NCBI GenBank assembly: GCA_938040365.1
Contig: CALHXU010000044.1
Span: 1 to 32,434, forward strand
DNA length: 32,434 nucleotides
Origin: an uncultured Acidimicrobiales bacterium
GTDB lineage: Bacteria; Actinomycetota; Acidimicrobiia; Acidimicrobiales; SHLQ01
Direction of reading: 5' to 3'
Position 1 is the first letter of the stretch; each line of letters begins with the position of its first letter. This document shows positions 17,489 through 26,048 of this stretch, one piece after another. The position numbers and the translations under genes were made by a program. The notes beneath the pieces are model-generated. The model did not search any database and was not told where the DNA came from. It saw nothing but the letters and a program-made list of their open reading frames with translations.

Positions 17489-18261
17489 GATTCGGCGTCG
17501 GTGGGGTAGAGGGTCGGGTCGTTCGGCTGGATGCCGGCCTTTCGCAGCTCGCTGTCTATGCGCCTTTCGTTCTCGGCCTCGACGTCGGCTTCTGCTCGTG
17601 AGAGCAGCGAGCCGACCTGGGTCCATGTTGTCGCTGCCCCCTCGCCGTCGATCGATCCAGTGGCTCCATCGACGAGAACGAAGTACGGCGAAGCGGGCAC
17701 GCCGTAATCGTCCCACGCCTGGGACGACATCACGACGGCGTGGTCTCGTGGAGCGAGGTTGTTGAGCGCTGCAGGGCTTTCTTCGTCGTTGCTCTTGGTG
17801 ACGATGACCAATCGGTCAACGCTGCGCGGCAGCGCGGCGTCGTTAGCAAACGCGTCCCAAAAGTTTCGACAGGTCGCACACCCCGAGGTGAGGAAGCACA
17901 GGAGGGTCCGTTCGTTTCGTCCGGTTAGGCCAACCGCGAGTGCGCCGCCCTTCGGCGTCGTCCCGCTGATGTCGAAGACGGTGTTATCACCGGCTCGCGC
18001 AACGACGAGGTCTTTCGCATGGGGGACCGACTTTCGCTGCGGGTCCGGAATTGTCGTCGTGGTGCCGCGAGCTCCCGAGTGCGCATCGGTGGTGTCGTTT
18101 CCGAAGGTCACACCCAATTCATTGAAGGCACGCAACATCTCGCCGTGACTGCGGAGCAGCCCGAGGACGATAACGGTCAGCAGGATAACGACGATGGTGA
18201 GGCACGCAACGATGACGGTCACGATGGCAGTTGTCCTGGGGTCCATGAGGCGGCTTGCCAT
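17485..18261 (-). CDS. MauD-like thioredoxin-fold protein, membrane anchored
   Basis: N-terminal TM helix, then LLCFLTSGCATCRNFWDAF redox motif and GVPASPYFVLVDGATG (cis-Pro region). Confidence 0.7.
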   Translation of the reverse strand: MASRLMDPRTTAIVTVIVACLTIVVILLTVIVLGLLRSHGEMLRAFNELGVTFGNDTTDAHSGARGTTTTIPDPQRKSVPHAKDLVVARAGDNTVFDISGTTPKGGALAVGLTGRNERTLLCFLTSGCATCRNFWDAFANDAALPRSVDRLVIVTKSNDEESPAALNNLAPRDHAVVMSSQAWDDYGVPASPYFVLVDGATGSIDGEGAATTWTQVGSLLSRAEADVEAENERRIDSELRKAGIQPNDPTLYPTDAES

Positions 18262-19649
18262 GTGAGCGGCGTGGCGAGCGTGCTACCAGGTCGGCGTCCT
18301 AGGCCAGCGCCGAGCGACGGTCCAACACCCGAGCCGCCATTGGTCGTCGCGGTAAACCAGTGCGTGATTTGGGCAGGACCAGGGCTGGCGGTTTGGCGGA
18401 GGCGCCACAAGTTTGGGATGGCCCGATCTGCCATGTCTTGGCGGACAACGCCGATCCCTGAGCGGCCGTTACTGTTCCAGTCGCCAACAATTGGAACATC
18501 ACCGACGTCTCCGAAGGCAAAGTTCATGGCCGGTGGTGCCGAGGTGAGCTCGTTGCTGAGCAACCATCGATTTCCGCGGTGGACGCCTGGGCCATCGGAG
18601 CCGCTGCCGTTCCAGTCGCCCGCGATCGGGGTGTCACCCACCTCGCCGAAGGTGAAGATAATTCCAGCGTTGCCAGCGTTTGCGCGGTTGCGAAGATGCC
18701 AACGGTTCCCGCGAACCATCGCGATCCCGCTCGTGCCGTCACCGTTCCAGTCGCCAACGACGGGGATGTCGCCGGGCTCGCCGAACACAAAGTTGTATTG
18801 CGGTGGACCCGACGTATTGGAGTCGCGCAGGAGCCAGGTGTTGCCTCGGACGACGCCAACGGTCTGAATGCCGTCACCGTTCCAATCGCCGATCACTGGA
18901 ATGTCACCGGCTTGTCCAAATCGGAACGACATTGGTGCCTCGACCGATTCGTCATCGAACGAACCTCCGAGTGTCCAGACGCCGTCGTTGAACGCCGCCG
19001 GCAAACCGCCCGATCGAGGCGTTGGGCGATCGAGGCAGGGTCGGTGGTGGAAACGAGTGTTGTTGTCTGTCGCAGTCGCCGTTGTGCAGGTCGGGTCGAA
19101 CTTCCACGGAGGGGTACAGGTCACCACTCGACACACGATGGGGCCGAGGCATGCGATTGCCTGGCTGCACTGGCCGTAGCGGAACGCCGTACAACACGCC
19201 TTTCGGTTGCCGCAGTCGCCCTCGGCGCAGCTGCAATCGCACTGATTGGTTTGTCGGGTGACGCCTCCCGAACCGCACGGGCCCGACGGAACGGCGTTGC
19301 AGTCGAGGTAGTAGCGCGGCCCTGGCGCTCCCGATGCAGTACAGAACGACGAGCCGTCGACCTTCCACCACCCGGCGGGAACCGTATTTGTCGGACAGGT
19401 GTTCTCTCCCGAGAGGGTGCAGCAGAACTCGGTGTAGCCATCACAGCATCCCGCAGAACAGTCGCAGCGCTGGTTGTTGCAGCTGCAGATAGCGGCGTAT
19501 GCCGTGCCCGGTTTCAGGACATAGGCGGCCGGCGCAGTGACGAGCGCGGTGCCGGCGAGTGCAGTTCGCGAAATGAAGCTACGGCGTGAGGTGCGGTTTG
19601 CAATTGCGGTGCTGGCTCGGTCGAGCAGGCGTGGTCCCGTCATGTTCAT
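18219..19649 (-). CDS. Tat-exported Cys-rich MauA-like (methylamine dehydrogenase light-chain-like) domain fused to GDWNGDG repeats
   Basis: Tat signal SRRSFISRTALAGTALVTAP; about 24 Cys between the signal peptide and the repeats, in a pattern resembling MADH light chain (DGYTEFCCTLSGENTCPTNTVPAGWWKVDGSSFC); four GDxPVxGDWNGDG repeats. Confidence 0.65.
   Translation of the reverse strand: MNMTGPRLLDRASTAIANRTSRRSFISRTALAGTALVTAPAAYVLKPGTAYAAICSCNNQRCDCSAGCCDGYTEFCCTLSGENTCPTNTVPAGWWKVDGSSFCTASGAPGPRYYLDCNAVPSGPCGSGGVTRQTNQCDCSCAEGDCGNRKACCTAFRYGQCSQAIACLGPIVCRVVTCTPPWKFDPTCTTATATDNNTRFHHRPCLDRPTPRSGGLPAAFNDGVWTLGGSFDDESVEAPMSFRFGQAGDIPVIGDWNGDGIQTVGVVRGNTWLLRDSNTSGPPQYNFVFGEPGDIPVVGDWNGDGTSGIAMVRGNRWHLRNRANAGNAGIIFTFGEVGDTPIAGDWNGSGSDGPGVHRGNRWLLSNELTSAPPAMNFAFGDVGDVPIVGDWNSNGRSGIGVVRQDMADRAIPNLWRLRQTASPGPAQITHWFTATTNGGSGVGPSLGAGLGRRPGSTLATPLTWQAASWTPGQLPS
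18472..18890 (-). repeat. Four-copy repeat with exact 135-bp (45-aa) period
   Basis: Plus-strand text C(C/T)GTTCCA(G/A)TCGCC at 18472, 18607, 18742, 18877. Confidence 0.9.
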
Positions 19650-19660
19650 CTCCTAGTTCG

Positions 19661-20215
19661 TCACCGCGGGTTGATCGTGAACTCGGGCACTACCGGGCCT
19701 GCGGTTCCCTCGGCGAGCGAAAGGGTCCTCGGTAGGAGCGTCAGGGATGCAATGCTGAGCGCGATGCCGGTCACGAGTAGGGCAATGGCGACGATGGTCT
19801 CGAGCGCGGACCCGTCAAAGTCCGAAAGCGCGACGGGATCGACGACGGCGAGGAACGCGATCGCAGCGGCGACCGCATTGAACACAAAATGACCAATGGT
19901 GGCGGGGGTGTCTTCTCGTCCGAAGCAACCGCAGGACCCAATCCGGCTCTTGTCGCCGAGTGCCCAAAGCACGAAGAGGCTAAATGCGGTGTAGCTGACG
20001 CCGACACCGGCCCACAGAATCGGACGTCCTGTCGCGATGGCGCCGATCCCGAGGAGCACCTCGAGAACGCCGAGAATGCGTGCGCTGTTGAGCGGTGAGG
20101 GAATCGACAGTTCCCGAAGCGAAGCCGCGGTCGCGCTGGGCCTGACGCTTTTTGCCACACCGGCAAGAATCAGAACTCCGGTAGCGATGTAGAGGGGGGC
20201 CGCCAGGACATTCAC
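19661..20215 (-). CDS. MauE-like membrane protein
   Basis: Four-TM-type protein with KSVRPSATAASLRELSIP and GSCGCFGRE motif typical of MauE-family proteins; GTG start with TACGAT at 8 nt. Confidence 0.75.
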   Translation of the reverse strand: MNVLAAPLYIATGVLILAGVAKSVRPSATAASLRELSIPSPLNSARILGVLEVLLGIGAIATGRPILWAGVGVSYTAFSLFVLWALGDKSRIGSCGCFGREDTPATIGHFVFNAVAAAIAFLAVVDPVALSDFDGSALETIVAIALLVTGIALSIASLTLLPRTLSLAEGTAGPVVPEFTINPR

Positions 20216-20280
20216 AGGTTCAGATCGTAGTCGTCGAGGAACGCGAGATGGTGATGCTCGCCGAGTACCCTTGAGGGCCT
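20216..20280. promoter_or_regulatory. Compact divergent promoter region (mauE-like / lpdA-like)
   Basis: TACCCT at 20266-20271 (9 nt before ATG 20281) and minus-strand TACGAT at 20224-20229 (8 nt before GTG 20215). Confidence 0.45.
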
Positions 20281-21645
20281 ATGACAGTACGTTTGGTAGT
20301 AATCGGTGGCGGCCCTGCAGGAGTCTCCGCGGCAACCACAGCAGCGAGGCTCGGTGCCGAAGTAACGATCATCGAACGTGACGTGATCGGTGGTGCGGCA
20401 CACCTGTGGGATTGCATTCCATCGAAGGCGATGATCGCTACCGGTGGAGCGTTGGCATTCCTTGGACGAAGTGCCGGGATGGGCCTCGAGGAGGTCGAAC
20501 CAACGATCGACATTGAAAGCCTCGACGGTCGATTGCGCCACATCATGGACGACCTCGCCCAGAAGAATAACGATCTTCTCAGTAGCCAGAACGTTCGCAT
20601 CATCACCGGCACGGGCAAGATGCTCGACGCGCACACGGTCGAAGCAACGCTGAGCGACGGAACGACTGAAGCCATCCCTGCGGACAAGATCCTCCTATCG
20701 ACCGGAAGTCGACCTCGGATTCCCGAGTGGTGCCATCCCGACGGGGAGCGAATTCTCACCACTCGTGACGCTTACCCACCGCCCGAAATTCCATCGCACC
20801 TCACCGTTGTTGGTTCGGGCGTCACCGGGGTGGAGTTCGTGCACATGTTCACCTCGCTTGGTGCAGAAGTTTCGCTGATCGTGAGCCGTCAGCACGTCCT
20901 ACCTGGCAAAGACCCCGAGGTGGCCTACGAGCTCGAGAAGAACTTCATCGATCGGGGTGTGCACCTCTACAAGGGCGCCCGTTCGACGAGCATCGAGCGC
21001 GAAGGTGACGAAGTGGTCGTGAAGTGCGACGACGGTCGTGTTGTTCGCAGCTCCCACGCGGTTCTTGCGATTGGTTCGATCCCGAATTCTGAGAGTCTCG
21101 GTCTCGACGAAGCCGGTGTTGAGCACGAGTGGGGATACGTCACAATCGATCACAACGCGCAATCAAACATCGAGCACATCTACGCAGCAGGCGACTTGTC
21201 GGGCAAGCTCCCGCTCTCGTCGGTCGCAACGATGCAGGGGCGTAAAATCGCTGAACACATGCTCGGTATGCACGCCGATCGTCCGCACCGCCACATCAAC
21301 TACAGCAAGGCAGCCTCGGCGATCTTCACCGAACCCGAGATTGCCGATGTTGGAGTCTCCGAGGCGGAAGCCTTCTCGCAGGGCCGAAAGGTCCGGGTCA
21401 CGAAGGTTCCGTTCTCGGCGTCGGCCAAGGCAATGATCAACGATGACGTTCGCGGGTTCGTAAAGCTCATCAGCGATCCGGCAACCGGGGTTGTCCTCGG
21501 CGGGTCAATCGTGGGTCGCCATGCGGCCGAGCTCATCTCGGTGGTGGCCCTCTGCGTGCAGAACCAGCTCACCGTGAGCGATCTGGCTGAGACGATCTTC
21601 GTGCATCCCACGCTGTCTGAAACCCTGACCGAAGCTGCTGAGTAG
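20281..21645 (+). CDS. lpdA: Flavoprotein disulfide-reductase family, LpdA/NAD(P)H-quinone dehydrogenase-like
   Basis: VIGGGPAGVSAATTAARLGAEVTIIERDVIGGAAHLWDCIPSK (first Cys of CxxxxC absent); C-terminal HPTLSE. Confidence 0.82.
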   Translation: MTVRLVVIGGGPAGVSAATTAARLGAEVTIIERDVIGGAAHLWDCIPSKAMIATGGALAFLGRSAGMGLEEVEPTIDIESLDGRLRHIMDDLAQKNNDLLSSQNVRIITGTGKMLDAHTVEATLSDGTTEAIPADKILLSTGSRPRIPEWCHPDGERILTTRDAYPPPEIPSHLTVVGSGVTGVEFVHMFTSLGAEVSLIVSRQHVLPGKDPEVAYELEKNFIDRGVHLYKGARSTSIEREGDEVVVKCDDGRVVRSSHAVLAIGSIPNSESLGLDEAGVEHEWGYVTIDHNAQSNIEHIYAAGDLSGKLPLSSVATMQGRKIAEHMLGMHADRPHRHINYSKAASAIFTEPEIADVGVSEAEAFSQGRKVRVTKVPFSASAKAMINDDVRGFVKLISDPATGVVLGGSIVGRHAAELISVVALCVQNQLTVSDLAETIFVHPTLSETLTEAAE

Positions 21646-21662
21646 CGCCGGCTCGGCGTTGT

Positions 21663-23417
21663 CTAGGCCTCGATCTTTGCGAGGAGATCACCCGAGCCGA
21701 CCGAGTCGCCTTGTGCGACCGCAATTTCGGCGACCGTGCCGTCGATATCGGCGGTGATTGCGTTTTCCATCTTCATGGCTTCGAGTATGACGAGCGTGTC
21801 ACCAGCGGAGACCGTGTCGCCAACTTCGACTTGGACTCCAACGATCGTTCCCTGCATTGGTGCTTCGATCACACCGTTGCCACCGCTCGAGCTGCTCTTC
21901 GCCGGGCCAGCTGCGCGCTTTTTCTTCTTTGCGGGCGCGGCGGTTGCTCCGCCTTCGGGGACCCAGACCTTGACCTCGAAGCGTCGGCCATTCACCTCGA
22001 CTGGGACGAGCTTTTCGACCAGGTCTTCGTCGTCATCGTTGCTCGGTGCTTCAGAGCCTGCGTAGCGGACGCCAGTGAGGTCGAGTCCATTTTCGACCCA
22101 GTTGGTCGAGTGGGTGTTCGCTTGGAACTCGGCTGCTTCGAGGATTGCGATATCGGCCGGAATGGTAGTCGCCACACCCGAGACGACAAGTTCGTCGAGT
22201 GCGCGCAGTGCTCGACGGATGGCCGTCTCCCGATCGTGTCCCCACACGCAGAGCTTGCCGACGAGGTTGTCGTAGAACTGGCTGATCTCGTCACCGGAGT
22301 TGTAACCAGTGTCGAATCGGGTGCCGAATCCGTCTGGGGCTGAGAGCTCGGTGATTGGACCGGGCGATGGCAGGAACGCTCCCTCGGCGGGGTCCTCGGC
22401 GTTGATGCGAATTTCGATTGCGTGACCGCGGAGTTCGATGTCGTCTTGGGCGAAGCTGAGTGCCTCACCAGAAGCGACCCGGAGTTGTTGTTCGACCAAG
22501 TCGATACCGGTGACGAGTTCGGTGACGGGATGTTCGACTTGCAGGCGAGTGTTCATCTCGAGGTAGTAGAAGCTGCCGTCTTCATAGAGGAACTCGACGG
22601 TTCCTGCGTTGGTGTAGTCACAGCCGATCGCAACGGCTTTCGCCGCCTCGCTCATTTCGTTGAGAATCTCGTCTGGGATGCCAGGCGCTGGGGCTTCCTC
22701 GATCAGTTTCTGGTGCCGGCGCTGTGCCGAACAGTCGCGGGTCCCGAGCGAGACACAGTTGCCGTGAGTATCGGCGAGTACTTGGACTTCGACGTGGCGT
22801 GGAGCAGCGAGGTAGCGCTCCATGTAGATCTCGTCGCGACCAAAGTAGGCGAGTGCTTCACGCTGAGCTGATTCGATCGCTTCTTCGACCTCGTCTGGTC
22901 CAGCGACGACCTTCATTCCACGGCCGCCACCGCCGTATGCGGCTTTGATGGCAACAGGCCAGCCTTTATCGTCGCCAAAATCGAGAACTTGCTGAGGATT
23001 CGTGATGAGTTCGGTCGTGCCAGGCACACCGAAGACGCCAACCTTTTCAGCTGCTTCTCGGGCAGAGATCTTGTCGCCCATGACTTCGATTGCCTCGGGC
23101 GGCGGGCCGATGAACGTGACCCCCATCTCGGTGATCGCTCGCGCAAAGTCTGCGTTCTCCGAGAAGAAGCCGTACCCGGGATGGACCCCGTCGGCACCGC
23201 TTTCCTCGATGATTTCGAGCATTCGTTCGGTGTTGAGGTAGCTCTCGGCTGCGGTTTGGCCACCGAGGGCAAATGCCTGATCGGCGAGGCGCACGTGCAG
23301 GGAGTTGCGGTCGAGTTCGGAGTAGACCGCGGTCGTAGTGATGCCGAGTTCCTTGCAGGCTCGAATTACCCGCACAGCGATCTCGCCACGGTTCGCAACA
23401 AGGACATTCGTGAGCAT
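21663..23417 (-). CDS. accA: Acetyl-/propionyl-CoA carboxylase alpha subunit (biotin carboxylase + BCCP)
   Basis: MLTNVLVANRGEIAVRVIRACKELG start; biotin carboxylase motifs; C-terminal EAMKMENAI biotinylation site. ORF-track start at 23807 is overextended. Confidence 0.93.
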   Translation of the reverse strand: MLTNVLVANRGEIAVRVIRACKELGITTTAVYSELDRNSLHVRLADQAFALGGQTAAESYLNTERMLEIIEESGADGVHPGYGFFSENADFARAITEMGVTFIGPPPEAIEVMGDKISAREAAEKVGVFGVPGTTELITNPQQVLDFGDDKGWPVAIKAAYGGGGRGMKVVAGPDEVEEAIESAQREALAYFGRDEIYMERYLAAPRHVEVQVLADTHGNCVSLGTRDCSAQRRHQKLIEEAPAPGIPDEILNEMSEAAKAVAIGCDYTNAGTVEFLYEDGSFYYLEMNTRLQVEHPVTELVTGIDLVEQQLRVASGEALSFAQDDIELRGHAIEIRINAEDPAEGAFLPSPGPITELSAPDGFGTRFDTGYNSGDEISQFYDNLVGKLCVWGHDRETAIRRALRALDELVVSGVATTIPADIAILEAAEFQANTHSTNWVENGLDLTGVRYAGSEAPSNDDDEDLVEKLVPVEVNGRRFEVKVWVPEGGATAAPAKKKKRAAGPAKSSSSGGNGVIEAPMQGTIVGVQVEVGDTVSAGDTLVILEAMKMENAITADIDGTVAEIAVAQGDSVGSGDLLAKIEA

Positions 23418-23488
23418 GGCTATGGTGTAGTCGACGATGTGTGGTTGATGCGAGTTGGATCGTCGTGAACTTTGTTGCACGATGTCGT

Positions 23489-24289
23489 ATGGACCGCAAC
23501 GATCTCGCCTCGGGCAGATTTCGATACGTTTCGTGGGTTGGGCGGACCGGTTCAACCAACGCCGACCTCGTCGAAGCCGCGCACCGGGATTGGCAGACCC
23601 CACGCGTATTGATCGCCGACGAACAAACACACGGCCGCGGTCGGCTCGATCGATCGTGGGAGATGCAATCGGGCGGTGGGTTGATGGTGTCGTTCTTTGT
23701 TCCATGGTTCGATTCTTCGTCGATCCAGCTCGTCCCGATCGCCCTCGGGCTTGGGATCGTGGACACGATTGGCGAGACCGGTCGGGCTGTAGGTCTGAAA
23801 TGGCCAAACGATGTCGTCGTCTCGGATCGCGATGGGGACGCCGCTGCTGGTTTGAAGCTCTCCGGGAAGAAGCTCGGGGGCATGTTGAGCACTTCGGTGA
23901 TTGTGGACAACGCCGTCGTAGGCGTTGTTGTTGGCCTTGGATGCAATGTGAGTTGGCCGACGACCGGTACCGAGGGGCTTCCCGATGCCGCCTGCCTCAA
24001 CGACCTCGTGGGTAACCCGGTGAGCGTCGAGCAGCTCGCTGCTGAGCTGGTTACACGGTTCGATGCCGAGCTTGAAGCGTTGACCGAATTCGGCACCGAT
24101 CGATTCTTGCAACGGTATCGAGATCGGTGCCTCACGATTAATCAGGACGTTCGAGTCGACACCGGCGATGGGGTCATCGAGGGTCGCTGCACCGACATCG
24201 ATTCCACTGGGGCGTTGCTCCTCGAGGTCGACGGTCGACAACGCAGGCTCTCCGTTGGGGACATCGTGCACCTGCGCCCAACAAAGTAG
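23489..24289 (+). CDS. birA: Biotin--[acetyl-CoA-carboxylase] ligase
   Basis: GSTNADLVEAA; ADEQTHGRGRLDRSW; GLKWPNDV; GVVVGLGCNV. Confidence 0.9.
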   Translation: MDRNDLASGRFRYVSWVGRTGSTNADLVEAAHRDWQTPRVLIADEQTHGRGRLDRSWEMQSGGGLMVSFFVPWFDSSSIQLVPIALGLGIVDTIGETGRAVGLKWPNDVVVSDRDGDAAAGLKLSGKKLGGMLSTSVIVDNAVVGVVVGLGCNVSWPTTGTEGLPDAACLNDLVGNPVSVEQLAAELVTRFDAELEALTEFGTDRFLQRYRDRCLTINQDVRVDTGDGVIEGRCTDIDSTGALLLEVDGRQRRLSVGDIVHLRPTK

Positions 24290-24358
24290 GTACGCGCCGA
24301 CGAGCAATCGGCGAAGCGTCGAGACGTTGGCGCGGCCGAAGAGTAGCGTGGTGACGCC

Positions 24359-26029
24359 ATGGTCTTCGAAGACACCATCATCGCAGAACTGCACGACGAC
24401 GATCTCGGCGATGTCGCTGACGAAGTGGGTAATGAGGTCGTCATCAAAACAGGGTTCCGTGGCAAGCCGCGGCGGACCTGGCCTCAGAGGATCCTTCTCC
24501 TTGCTGGCGTGCTTGTGGCACTGGGCTGTTTTGGTGTGGGCTATGTCTTCTGGCAGGCGAGCGTGGTGCTCGGCGAGGTGCCGCGGATCAGCGTTGGGCC
24601 CGATGTCTTGGCTCGAGAGGGCGATCCCGGCGAACCAATCAACATCTTGCTCGTCGGTGTCGATAGTTCGGTCGGCCTCGACGAGGACGATCCCGTTCGG
24701 GTCGGACGCGAGCTCGAAGATGAGAGCCGAGGTGTCGTCCGTCCGGACACGATCCTCATAGCGCGCCTCGATCCGGGAACGGGACAGGCGTCTCTGCTGT
24801 CGTTACCTCGTGACCTCATCGTCGAGGTTGAGGGCGGGACCACCACGAGACTGAACGCAACCCAAGCGGTCGGAGGGATAGGCGCACTCATTACCGCGAT
24901 CGATTCCAGTCTCTCGATCCCGGTCAACCACTTCGTCCAGGTCGATTTTGCGGGGTTTTCTGACATTGTCGACATCGTCGGCGGCGTGCCTGTGCACTTT
25001 CCGTTTCCGACGAGAGACCGCGGCTCGGGGCTCTCGATTGAGCGGGCCGGCTGCTTTAACCTCGACGGGAGCGAGTCACTCAGCTACGTGCGGGCTCGCA
25101 GCATCGAAGAATTCGTCGATGGCGAGTGGGTTCGCCTGCAAGCGGCTTCGCCCGATCTCGCCCGAATCGAGCGGCAACAAGAGTTTCTCGCGCTCACCAC
25201 CGAGGAGATCTTGAACGTCGGGAGAAGCGACCTCAGCCGGATAAGTGCCTTTGTCGATGCGGGAGTTCAAGCGGTGCAACTCGACGAGGAGCTGACGCCG
25301 CGAGACATGGTGGATCTCGCCGCGGCGTTCAGCGACTTCGACACCGAGGCGCTCGAGGTTGCGACAATTCCGGTCGAGGCGTCCTTCTCAGAAGGCGGCG
25401 CATACCTTGGCGAGCAGCTCGTTCCACAACGAGCGGCCGAGCTTCTCGCACGGTTCCAGGGCGCCGATGACGGCGTCCGCCCCGACGACGTTGCGCTCGA
25501 CGTTTTGTCAGATGACGAACGGCAGGGCGAGCAACTCGCCGAACGAGGATTCGCTGCCACCACCATCGACCGAAACGATGTTGAGCGCACAGCGGTCGTC
25601 CTTTCCTCATCGGACAGAGAGCGAGCCCTGCTCGTCGCCCGATACCTCGAAGAAGCACCACAGTTCATCGTGATCGAGGGAGAACGCCTTCGGCTGGAGG
25701 TCGGGCCCGACTTTGCTGGGGTACGAATATTCCCCCGGCCCGTAGCCGATGTTGCCGCCGCGTTGAATCGGGCGATCACCGCATCCAGAGCAGACGACGG
25801 ACAATCCAACTCATCGGCCAACTCATCGGCCAACTCACCGGCAAGTTCGCCCGCACCTGAGACATCGGTCCCAGGCCTTGCAGCAGAGGCGGATCCAGGC
25901 GTACCCTCGTCTTCTGTAACTGATCAAAATGTTACTTCGGTGAGTGCTGAACAAGCTCTGAGCCCCCTTGACACAGCCGTGCGAGGTCGCCCACCTGAAG
26001 GAGTTGGCTGCGGACCAACAGGTAGCTAG
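24359..26029 (+). CDS. LytR-CpsA-Psr (LCP) family protein with LytR_C-like C-terminal domain
   Basis: N-terminal TM; NILLVGVDSS; RPDTILIARLDPGTGQASLLSLPRDLIVEV; SLSYVRAR; C-terminal VLSSSDRERALLVARYL. Confidence 0.88.
   Translation: MVFEDTIIAELHDDDLGDVADEVGNEVVIKTGFRGKPRRTWPQRILLLAGVLVALGCFGVGYVFWQASVVLGEVPRISVGPDVLAREGDPGEPINILLVGVDSSVGLDEDDPVRVGRELEDESRGVVRPDTILIARLDPGTGQASLLSLPRDLIVEVEGGTTTRLNATQAVGGIGALITAIDSSLSIPVNHFVQVDFAGFSDIVDIVGGVPVHFPFPTRDRGSGLSIERAGCFNLDGSESLSYVRARSIEEFVDGEWVRLQAASPDLARIERQQEFLALTTEEILNVGRSDLSRISAFVDAGVQAVQLDEELTPRDMVDLAAAFSDFDTEALEVATIPVEASFSEGGAYLGEQLVPQRAAELLARFQGADDGVRPDDVALDVLSDDERQGEQLAERGFAATTIDRNDVERTAVVLSSSDRERALLVARYLEEAPQFIVIEGERLRLEVGPDFAGVRIFPRPVADVAAALNRAITASRADDGQSNSSANSSANSPASSPAPETSVPGLAAEADPGVPSSSVTDQNVTSVSAEQALSPLDTAVRGRPPEGVGCGPTGS
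25806..25841 (+). repeat. In-frame 12-bp tandem repeat (3 copies)
   Basis: CCAACTCATCGG, CCAACTCATCGG, CCAACTCACCGG; encodes the Ser/Ala/Asn linker. Confidence 0.9.
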
Positions 26030-26048
26030 TCAAAGGAGACCAAGACAG

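Noticed and set aside
18579-19589. 336-aa plus-strand ORF opposite the MauA-like gene
   Set aside because: Arg/Ala-rich shadow translation; the minus frame has a Tat signal, Cys pattern and repeats.
23418-23807. N-terminal extension of accA in the ORF track
   Set aside because: Biotin carboxylases begin near MLTNVLVANRGEIAVRV; the upstream 130 residues are low quality and overlap birA.
23047-24135. 362-aa minus-strand ORF overlapping accA and birA
   Set aside because: Out of frame with accA and Ser/Arg-rich; both overlapping genes are strongly supported.
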